DNA of 9,563 nucleotides, from NCBI GenBank assembly GCA_016185555.1, contig JACPNI010000078.1:1-9563 (forward strand). Direction: 5' to 3'. Source of the stretch: Candidatus Woesearchaeota archaeon (GTDB taxonomy: Archaea > Nanobdellota > Nanobdellia > SCGC-AAA011-G17 > JACPNG01). Every line of letters begins with the position of its first letter. Within the stretch, counting starts at the first letter, position 1. The notes beneath the pieces were generated by a model. That model was not told the DNA's origin. It saw only the letters and a program-made list of their open reading frames with translations, and did no database searches. Below are positions 1-5,472 of the stretch, piece by piece. A program made the position numbers and the translations under genes.

Positions 1-64
1 CGCTGTTATGTGTTTTTTCTGCAAGAAAAAATGCCGAAGCGAAGCATAGGAACAGTATGACACA

Positions 65-106
65 GGACACTATCCGTTAGAATAAAAATTTTGAATTTCT
101 TTCCAA
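65..106 (+). repeat. Left arm of an inverted repeat bounding the 2H phosphoesterase gene
   Basis: The arm starts with GGACACTATCC (65-75) and ends with ATTTCTTTCCAA (95-106). Both segments recur, inverted and in the same order, at 603-613 and 573-584. The spacer is 19 bases here and 18 in the other arm and is only partly conserved (about 8 of 18 positions by eye). The arm overlaps the stop codon and last codons of the phosphoesterase gene. Two perfect matches with conserved spacing are hard to explain by chance. Confidence 0.6.
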
Positions 107-567
107 CCTTCATCTAATTTTTTTGCGAGAGAGTATCTTGTAATAATATCTTTTCGACCAATTAATCCTTTTGAAGTCCTATCAAATTCGGAAGATGATT
201 TTGAGATTGTTAAATGAGGATTATAATTATCTCCAAAATATTGTCTTGCAATTGCATCAAATTCTGCGTCAGCATAATTTCTTACAGCTCTAACTATTCT
301 CTTGTGCAACTGCAAAAGTTCATCAGAACGAGATAATCTCAAAACTAAAGAATCTTTATCAAAATCATCTAAGCCTAAAGTTTCAATTTCAAAAGGATTA
401 AAACTAATTTGAGACAAATCAGAAACTAATTCTTTTTCCTGTTCGTGTTCCATATAAAAAACACAAAGTGTAGAATGTAATCCGGAACCCGGAAGAACTA
501 AATGATTTTGTCTCAAAATCAAATCAGATAATTCTTCATTTGGTCGAAAATAGGCAAGATACTTCAT
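70..567 (-). CDS. 2H phosphoesterase superfamily protein (2'-5' RNA ligase/LigT-like)
   Basis: A 165-residue protein with the two H-x-T signatures that define 2H phosphoesterases: H31-S-T33 and H118-L-T120, about 87 residues apart. In the family each histidine/threonine pair comes from one half of a bilobal fold, and together they act on 2',3'-cyclic or 2'-5' phosphodiester bonds in RNA or nucleotides. The actual substrate cannot be read from sequence. Length fits the family (about 160-190). The frame stays open upstream to 729, but I start at the ATG at 567 because the protein then begins with the usual first strand (MKYLAYF) and a TATA-like box lies about 28 bases upstream, fitting a leaderless transcript; the 54 extra residues resemble no protein domain. 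The gene stands alone, divergent from the propeller gene at 849. Its stop codon and last codons lie inside the left arm of an inverted repeat whose right arm lies just before its start. Confidence 0.85.
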   Translation of the reverse strand: MKYLAYFRPNEELSDLILRQNHLVLPGSGLHSTLCVFYMEHEQEKELVSDLSQISFNPFEIETLGLDDFDKDSLVLRLSRSDELLQLHKRIVRAVRNYADAEFDAIARQYFGDNYNPHLTISKSSSEFDRTSKGLIGRKDIITRYSLAKKLDEGWKEIQNFYSNG

Positions 568-572
568 AAATT

Positions 573-613
573 TTGGAAAGAAATGCAGTAATATAAATAT
601 TTGGATAGTGTCC
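573..613 (-). repeat. Right arm of the inverted repeat bounding the 2H phosphoesterase gene
   Basis: This is the inverted partner of 65-106: TTGGAAAGAAAT at 573-584 and GGATAGTGTCC at 603-613. It holds the TATA-like box of the phosphoesterase gene in its variable middle part and ends five bases before the start codon. No matching target-site duplication is seen outside the two arms (GACACA on the left, GAGTAA on the right), so a recent transposition is not supported. Confidence 0.6.
590..600 (-). promoter_or_regulatory. TATA-like promoter box of the 2H phosphoesterase gene
   Basis: Read on the minus strand this is ATATTTATATT, close to the archaeal TATA consensus. Its centre is about 28 bases before the ATG at 567, so transcription would start at or just before the start codon. 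No Shine-Dalgarno sequence is present between box and ATG. Confidence 0.5.
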
Positions 614-801
614 GAGTAATATTGCACATAACATATGCGATTAAGCGAAGTGGGGTAAAATTGCGCCTGCAAAGTAAATTTGAAGTCCTCGTTTCTATAA
701 ACTGAGCGAAAGCGATATATTAAGAACAAAAATCAAAGGGCAGTTTCCTGTTCAAAGCCTAAGGCTCTTAAAGAGAGCATATCTAAAGGTGTTTTGAGGA
801 G
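614..801. other. Gene-free stretch between divergent genes, with overlapping short palindromes
   Basis: No convincing gene is seen here; the minus-strand open frame running to 729 is an upstream extension of the phosphoesterase frame without domain-like sequence. Two overlapping palindromes stand out: AGCCTAAGGCT (756-766) and GCTCT-TAAAG-AGAGC (764-778). They lie about 25-45 bases upstream of the TATA box of the propeller gene, so they are outside its transcript and could be operator half-sites. That role is a guess. Confidence 0.35.
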
Positions 802-811
802 TATTTAAATA
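802..811 (+). promoter_or_regulatory. TATA box of the secreted propeller gene
   Basis: TATTTAAATA matches the archaeal TATA consensus. With a start site about 25 bases downstream the transcript would begin near 830-835 and carry a leader of roughly 15-20 bases, just enough to hold the ribosome binding site at 838-842. Confidence 0.55.
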
Positions 812-837
812 GTAATTAGTTATTATTTTGTTAAAAA

Positions 838-842
838 GAGGT
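838..842 (+). promoter_or_regulatory. Shine-Dalgarno site for the secreted propeller gene
   Basis: GAGGT lies six bases before the ATG at 849 and complements the 3' end of 16S rRNA. It fixes this start and is the only strong Shine-Dalgarno match ahead of any gene in the window. Confidence 0.65.
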
Positions 843-848
843 TAAGAA

Positions 849-3380
849 ATGAAAAATAGAGCTTTATCTAAAAAAATAAGTTGGTCATTTTTAGTATTTT
901 TAGTTCTGTTGTTGGTATTCTCGATTGTGCCTTTGGCCTCAGCTGATACAGATACAACCGATGGCGGAAACACCTGGCTGGAATTGGAAATACCAAGAGA
1001 CGGTGAAGTACATAATATCGCCGTTGATCCTCAAAATTCAAATATAGTTTATATCGTAACTACTAATGTACTTTACAAAAGCATAGACGGCGCAAAGACC
1101 TGGAAAGAGCTTACCACCTTTGGTGTGGATCGGGATAGTGAAGGCTATGATGGGCGTTCAGTATCATCTATCACTATAAGTCCTGCAGATAGCAGTATAA
1201 TTTATGCCGGGACAACACATGGAAATGTATATAAATCAACCACTTCAGGAGAAAGCTGGATTGACATAAGCGATAAATTTAAGGTCATTTCTCCGATAAG
1301 CAGCATATCTTTCAACCCAAAAAACACCCAGGAGATATTTATTTCTACCGGGCTTTGGTATTGGGGCACTTTTACAAACAGGCCACAAACTGGCGAAGGA
1401 TTGTTTAAATCATCAGATGGAGGAGAAAATTTTGTAAAACTTCAGAACGAATTTGGCTCTGATTTGGTTCCGGATGTGGAGGTCATAGGAAACACTGTTT
1501 ATGCGGTTGTCCACCATGCTCCAGAATCTGTGGAAGAGTGGTATGGTTTTTTCAGATCAAAAGATTCAGGGAAATCTTGGCAGAAATTGTTGGATTCCAG
1601 AGATAAATCAAAAACTGACATTCAGATGTTAACTCATGTTACGGTGAGCCCAAACAATGAAAATAATATAATAGTTTCTTCTGCCAGCGTAGCAGACAAA
1701 AGCCCTGCATTTTTTGTATCTTTTGATGCTGGAGACTCTTGGAAACTAATAGGGAAGGAGTCAACAGAATCCATTATGTATACACATGAGCTGAAATTTG
1801 TCAATGATAGTCTTGTATACGCAGTAGATTATTATAGAGCTTTTATGAAGTCAGAAGATGGGGGCTTAACCTGGAAATGGTCATCAAATGGTATCAGAAG
1901 AAGCACCATTTATTCTTTGCAAGTACATCCCTTGAACAGAAATTTGGTTTTAGCTGGAACAATAGACGGTGCATTGCACATGACATATGACGGCGGCAAT
2001 AAATGGGAAAGAATTTTTCAGGGTCCTGAACAAAATTATATTGCTGGAATTGAATTTAATCCAAAAGATTCTAATATGTTATATTTTGGTGTTTCTGGTT
2101 TAAGCGATGTTGAGAGTGGAAGATATTACGGCGCGCCTTGGGACGATACAGGATTGTATACCTCAAAGGATACCGGAAGAACCTGGACCAAATCATCCAA
2201 TCTCCCCCATCCAAATGAGCCTAGCAATCAATTAGAAATTTATTCTATATTAATTCATCCCGACGACCCCGATATTATGCTTGTCGGAACATCGTCTGAA
2301 GGCGTTTATATAACTGAAGATGGAGGAAAAACATGGCAAGAGTCTAACTTGGGAATTCCAGAAGATCATTTCTACTGGAACATGGAGTTTGATGGTCCTA
2401 GTGAAAACCGGGCTGAAAGAGAATGTAAAGAATTCTATAGAAAAGGTGAATACAAGTCAGGATGTTTCTATTATGCAACACGCACAAGTATGAGCTTGTT
2501 TGTCAACCCTCACGACAAGAATGAGATTTGGTATACCACCTTAAATGGTATTTTCATTTCAAAAGACTTAGGAAAAAGCTGGCAGTGGCTTTCGGATGAT
2601 TTAAAAAATATTCATACACATTATATGGCCTTTGACATTTCTGATCCTAACACCATTTATGTTGGCACACATCAAGGAGCGATTGATGAAAGCGGACGTT
2701 TTATTAATTCTTCAAAAGGCTTGTTTATATCGAGGGACGCAGGTAAAACGTGGAATCAGGTAGTTAATGGGCCGGGGGAGGGTTATAGTATAAGAGCTAT
2801 CGCTGTTAATCCAAAAAACCCGGATTTTGTGGTAGTAGGAACTGAGGATCCTTTGTTTATTAGCGAAGATAAAGGCAAAACCTGGAGAAAGACAGAACTC
2901 GAAGGTTTAAAAGAAGCGAACAAAATAAAAATCGATGCAACTGCAAAAATAATTTATTTGGGTACAGGAAATGTTGGAGTTTGGAGAGGTATAATTGGTT
3001 TTGATTCTTCTCAGCCGGCAATGATAGAAATAACAGGGATTTCTGCTCCACATTCTGTCAAAAGTGGTCAACCTTTTGCCATCATTGTTTCTGTTGATAA
3101 TATCGGTAGCGAGTCTGGCTCCTTGCCACTCCATGTGAAAATTGGATTATTTGAATCAGAGCAAACAGTATCACTATCAAAAGCAGATCAAGCCACGGCA
3201 ACATTCTATCCTGCTCTCAAACAATCTGGAGAGTATAGCATACTTGTCAATGATATTGAATATGGAAGAATCTTAGTTACAGAAGATAATAAACCCGCGG
3301 GAAAGATGAATGGGGAAGAAAAAGAAAAAAATATTTTTGAAAAGATAATTAACTTTTTTAAGGGTTTGTTTGGAAAATGA
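849..3380 (+). CDS. Secreted multi-bladed beta-propeller protein with Asp-box (BNR) repeats
   Basis: The 843-residue protein starts with a signal peptide: basic residues 1-9, hydrophobic core about 12-28, and a likely cleavage site after Ala-Ser-Ala at 30-32. Residues 40-715 contain twelve Asp-box motifs of the S/T-x-D-x-G-x-x-W type, at about 78, 130, 188, 237, 291, 335, 379, 439, 489, 571, 628 and 672. The second is degenerate (STTSGESW) and the third ends in F. This matches the sortilin/Vps10 and GH74-like propeller superfamily; the number and spacing could give one large or two tandem propellers. An insert before the tenth box holds two close cysteines (526, 539), the likely site of a disulfide. 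Residues 726-812 look like a small Ig-like/CARDB beta domain (VKSGQPFAIIVSVDNIGS), followed by a charged linker and an amphipathic tail at 828-843. The protein is probably cell-surface or extracellular; I cannot tell binding from glycan-cleaving activity. It is transcribed alone. Confidence 0.85.
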   Translation: MKNRALSKKISWSFLVFLVLLLVFSIVPLASADTDTTDGGNTWLELEIPRDGEVHNIAVDPQNSNIVYIVTTNVLYKSIDGAKTWKELTTFGVDRDSEGYDGRSVSSITISPADSSIIYAGTTHGNVYKSTTSGESWIDISDKFKVISPISSISFNPKNTQEIFISTGLWYWGTFTNRPQTGEGLFKSSDGGENFVKLQNEFGSDLVPDVEVIGNTVYAVVHHAPESVEEWYGFFRSKDSGKSWQKLLDSRDKSKTDIQMLTHVTVSPNNENNIIVSSASVADKSPAFFVSFDAGDSWKLIGKESTESIMYTHELKFVNDSLVYAVDYYRAFMKSEDGGLTWKWSSNGIRRSTIYSLQVHPLNRNLVLAGTIDGALHMTYDGGNKWERIFQGPEQNYIAGIEFNPKDSNMLYFGVSGLSDVESGRYYGAPWDDTGLYTSKDTGRTWTKSSNLPHPNEPSNQLEIYSILIHPDDPDIMLVGTSSEGVYITEDGGKTWQESNLGIPEDHFYWNMEFDGPSENRAERECKEFYRKGEYKSGCFYYATRTSMSLFVNPHDKNEIWYTTLNGIFISKDLGKSWQWLSDDLKNIHTHYMAFDISDPNTIYVGTHQGAIDESGRFINSSKGLFISRDAGKTWNQVVNGPGEGYSIRAIAVNPKNPDFVVVGTEDPLFISEDKGKTWRKTELEGLKEANKIKIDATAKIIYLGTGNVGVWRGIIGFDSSQPAMIEITGISAPHSVKSGQPFAIIVSVDNIGSESGSLPLHVKIGLFESEQTVSLSKADQATATFYPALKQSGEYSILVNDIEYGRILVTEDNKPAGKMNGEEKEKNIFEKIINFFKGLFGK

Positions 3381-3396
3381 AAAAGATAATTTTCAT
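3377..3396 (+). terminator. Hairpin overlapping the stop codon of the propeller gene
   Basis: ATGAAAA (3377-3383) and TTTTCAT (3390-3396) form a 7-bp inverted repeat with a 6-base loop, beginning inside the TGA stop codon. The stem is AT-rich and no long T run follows, so a role in termination or 3'-end formation is only tentative. Confidence 0.25.
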
Positions 3397-3445
3397 CTAC
3401 TTCTCAAAACGTCCTTTATTAATATTAAGAAAACTGCCCTCTTTC

Positions 3446-3479
3446 GTCGTTAGACTTCAAATTTATTGCAACTAACGAC
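3446..3479. repeat. Inverted repeat GTCGTTAG/CTAACGAC
   Basis: A perfect 8-bp inverted repeat, GTCGTTAG at 3446-3453 and CTAACGAC at 3472-3479, has an 18-base loop. It is less AT-rich than its surroundings and lies 14-47 bases upstream of the TATA-like box at 3493. It could be a terminator stem for the propeller gene or an operator for the downstream promoter. Confidence 0.4.
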
Positions 3480-3492
3480 TTATAGAGATAAA

Positions 3493-3500
3493 TTTATATA
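3493..3500 (+). promoter_or_regulatory. TATA-like box upstream of dnaJ
   Basis: TTTATATA is the best archaeal TATA match in this intergenic region. Initiation about 25 bases later would give dnaJ a leader near 140 bases. A weaker AT-rich candidate (AAATATTA, about 3636-3643) sits 27-30 bases before the ATG and would give a leaderless mRNA. Which one is used cannot be decided from sequence. Confidence 0.35.
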
Positions 3501-3666
3501 CTTTTTAGGTTTAAGCCTCGGAATGGATATTTGAACAAACTTAAACTTGAAATGAAGTAGGGAGATATTGTTAGGGCATTCAAAATTAGAAACAACCCAA
3601 ATTTACACACACGTTTCAAATTTCCAGATAAAAAATATTAAAAGCCCAATAGAAGAGTTATGAACA

Positions 3667-4740
3667 ATGGCAAAGAAAGACTATTATGAAATCTTAGGTT
3701 TAAGCAAGAATGCTTCTAAAGAAGAAATAAAAAAAGCATACAAAAAGCTTGCCATGAAATACCATCCTGATGTTTCTAAAGAGCAGGGAGCAGAAGAAAA
3801 ATTCAAGGAAATATCAGAAGCCTATGCTGTTTTAAGTGATGATGAAAAGAGGACAAATTACAACCAATTCGGGCATGCAGCTTTCGACCAAAGGTATACG
3901 CAGGAGGATATTTTTAGGGGTGCTCATTTTGAAGATATTTTCTCAGAAATATTCGGTGATGAAGGCTTTGATGTTTTTGACATGTTTTTTGGAAGAAGCG
4001 GCAGGAAAAGAAAAGCAAGAGGCAGTGATATAAGGCATGACATGGAAATAACCCTTGAAGAAGCAGCAAAAGGCATTGAGAGAAACATTGAAGTTGAAAG
4101 ATATGAAAAATGTGATTCTTGTGACGGTTCTGGTGCAGAGGATAATGAACTGAGGGACTGTGATTCTTGTAATGGATCCGGCATAATTAGAAAAACGCAA
4201 AGAACAGTATTCGGGATTTTCAGCCAAAGCTTTCAGTGCAATGACTGCAATGGAGAAGGAAAAAAACCAAAGCACATATGCAGAGCATGTAAAGGCAATG
4301 GTGTATTAAAGAAAGTCAAAAAAATTAAGGTTAAGATTCCTGCTGGTGTTGACAATGAATCCATATTAAAATTAAGAAATGAAGGGAATACTGCCAGGAA
4401 CTCAGAAATAAATGGGGATCTTTATGTCATAATCTATGTTAAATCCCATGAGGTTTTTGAAAGAAAAGGCAATGATATCTATTTAGAGTTTCCGGTAACA
4501 TTTGCACAGGCTGCTTTAGGAACTGAAATAAGTGTCCCTACATTATATGGAAATATTAAGGTTAAAATTCCAGAAGGAACACAAACAAATACCATTTTCA
4601 GATTAAGGGGAAAGGGGATAAAGGATGTTAATGGCCATGGAACTGGAGATCAGTTTGTAAGGATAATAACAAAAACTCCTGAAAGGCTAACCAAAAGACA
4701 AAGAGAAATCTTTGACAAAGTAAAAGATGTTTTTAGTTAA
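3667..4740 (+). CDS. dnaJ: Chaperone protein DnaJ (type I Hsp40)
   Basis: A 357-residue type I J-protein, the co-chaperone that stimulates the ATPase of DnaK (Hsp70) and delivers unfolded clients to it in the cytoplasm. The J domain spans about 4-70 and carries the His-Pro-Asp motif at 33-35, essential for Hsp70 activation. Residues 71-120 replace the classic Gly/Phe-rich linker with an acidic, Phe-rich segment poor in glycine. The zinc-binding domain has all four CxxCxGxG repeats, with cysteine pairs at 149/152, 165/168, 191/194 and 205/208. C-terminal substrate-binding domains fill about 215-340. Length is near the usual 360-390. The start is the canonical MAKKDYYEILG. It stands alone: no grpE or dnaK adjoins it, although archaea often group them. 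Its TAA stop shares bases with the stop of the convergent hydroxylase gene. Confidence 0.97.
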   Translation: MAKKDYYEILGLSKNASKEEIKKAYKKLAMKYHPDVSKEQGAEEKFKEISEAYAVLSDDEKRTNYNQFGHAAFDQRYTQEDIFRGAHFEDIFSEIFGDEGFDVFDMFFGRSGRKRKARGSDIRHDMEITLEEAAKGIERNIEVERYEKCDSCDGSGAEDNELRDCDSCNGSGIIRKTQRTVFGIFSQSFQCNDCNGEGKKPKHICRACKGNGVLKKVKKIKVKIPAGVDNESILKLRNEGNTARNSEINGDLYVIIYVKSHEVFERKGNDIYLEFPVTFAQAALGTEISVPTLYGNIKVKIPEGTQTNTIFRLRGKGIKDVNGHGTGDQFVRIITKTPERLTKRQREIFDKVKDVFS

Positions 4741-5333
4741 TGCAGCAGGGGTTTACCACAAGAGCTGCTCAATCTTGCATCAAAACCCGGAAAGATATCT
4801 TCTTTTTTCTTTTTTGAGCTATTTAAAACCAGAGTACCGAACAAAGCATCTATGGGAATTAAAATAAAATAATTAGCGTTTAATTTATGATGTATATCAT
4901 GACATTTTCTTAGCCAAAGATATATTTTTCTAATTAGTTTAAATCTAAGTATCAGTTTTTTTCTTAAAATATTATATTTGATATGGTAAGATGTATGAAG
5001 GGGGCCTTGTACAAAAAACCCATATAAAACTGAACCGGAGATTATAGAAATAAAACTAACCCAATTAAGCAACCCCATTAGAACTAAAGTAAGCATGATG
5101 AGAAGAATTAAAAAGCCCAATGGATGAAATGCTATTTCACATGATTCAATGTATTCTTTGGTTCTTAATTTATCTATTGTATACTTTTTCTCATGATGGT
5201 CATAATGTCTTCTTCTAAGAACATCTTTTGGCAAAAATCTGAATGCACCCAAATGGCATGCCCATCTATGCCAGATATAACCAAAAAACTCAGATAATAA
5301 TGGTCCTATAAAAATTCCCAGCATTATTATCAT
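4737..5333 (-). CDS. Membrane histidine-box protein, fatty acid hydroxylase/sterol desaturase superfamily
   Basis: A 198-residue integral membrane protein with the histidine clusters of the di-iron fatty acid hydroxylase superfamily, which includes sterol desaturases and carotenoid hydroxylases: H22-x4-H27, H43-x2-H46-H47, H113-x3-H117 and H145-x2-H148-H149. Hydrophobic segments lie near 1-20, 73-92, 92-110 and 154-170, which would leave the histidines on the cytoplasmic face, as in the family. Characterised members use O2 to hydroxylate or desaturate a lipid chain or ring; the substrate here is unknown. It diverges from the radical SAM/PAP2-like operon across 139 bases and converges on dnaJ, sharing a TTAA stop overlap. 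The start is uncertain: the first ATG is at 5333, but M4 at 5324 would fit better if the promoter aligns with that of the KaiC-like gene. Confidence 0.8.
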   Translation of the reverse strand: MIIMLGIFIGPLLSEFFGYIWHRWACHLGAFRFLPKDVLRRRHYDHHEKKYTIDKLRTKEYIESCEIAFHPLGFLILLIMLTLVLMGLLNWVSFISIISGSVLYGFFVQGPLHTSYHIKYNILRKKLILRFKLIRKIYLWLRKCHDIHHKLNANYFILIPIDALFGTLVLNSSKKKKEDIFPGFDARLSSSCGKPLLH

Positions 5334-5336
5334 AGT

Positions 5337-5355
5337 ATGATTAATAGTAACTTTT
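5337..5355 (-). promoter_or_regulatory. Shared promoter element, copy 1 (hydroxylase gene)
   Basis: ATGATTAATAGTAACTTTT on the plus strand differs at one base from 8316-8334, ahead of the KaiC-like gene. Both are read from the minus strand and lie within a few bases of the start codon. The one difference is the central base of the odd palindrome AGTWACT, so both copies keep its symmetry. An AT-rich TATA candidate overlaps its far end at about 5351-5363. Confidence 0.5.
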
Positions 5356-5440
5356 TATTTATTAATCTTTTGTTGTTTCTAATTACACAAATATTTTATT
5401 ATAATTTATTCTTCATCATATAAAATAAATAGACAGAAAG

Positions 5441-5452
5441 GGTTTTATAGTA
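5441..5452 (+). promoter_or_regulatory. TATA-like promoter of the radical SAM/PAP2-like operon
   Basis: GGTTTTATAGTA lies with its centre about 27 bases before the ATG at 5473, with no Shine-Dalgarno sequence between, as for a leaderless mRNA. It agrees at 10 of 12 positions with GGTTTAAAAGTA, the minus-strand promoter core of the KaiC-like gene. A second TATA-like run (TATAAAATA, 5419-5427) lies further upstream. Confidence 0.5.
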
Positions 5453-5472
5453 GAAATAAATTAATTCTAAGA

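Larger units (their letters stand above)
3381..3666. other. Non-coding region between the propeller gene and dnaJ
   Basis: Stop codons interrupt all frames and no tRNA-like cloverleaf was found. It contains the hairpin at the end of the propeller gene, an 8-bp stem at 3446-3479, a TATA-like TTTATATA at 3493-3500, and a second AT-rich candidate near 3636-3643. The stretch from about 3520 to 3666 is either the leader of dnaJ or separates a small unrecognised transcript from it. Confidence 0.5.

Noticed and set aside
13..31. Hairpin TTTTTTCT-GCA-AGAAAAAA near the left edge as a terminator of the phosphoesterase gene
   Set aside because: It is a perfect 8-bp inverted repeat but made almost only of A/T, and the gene or transcript it would serve is unclear; too weak to list.
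568..729. Upstream extension of the phosphoesterase frame by 54 residues
   Set aside because: It would cross the TATA-like box and repeat arm, has no domain-like sequence, and the protein starting at 567 already begins with the expected first strand of the fold.
2860..3134. Two minus-strand open frames inside the propeller gene
   Set aside because: They lie wholly within a well-supported gene in another frame, have low-complexity translations and no recognisable domain.
738..3440. Ten-base inverted match (AGGGCAGTTT near 738-747 and AAACTGCCCT near 3431-3440) flanking the propeller gene
   Set aside because: Only ten bases match with no second matching block, unlike the phosphoesterase repeat; a match of this size between two such gaps is plausible by chance.
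3836..4275. Three open frames in other frames of dnaJ
   Set aside because: dnaJ is certain over this stretch; these are shadows, with Ser- or Phe-rich translations mirroring its Cys/Gly and acidic codons.
5411..5421. C-box-like TGATGA on the minus strand, considered as a C/D-box small RNA
   Set aside because: No matching D box (CTGA) lies at a suitable distance within the intergenic region.
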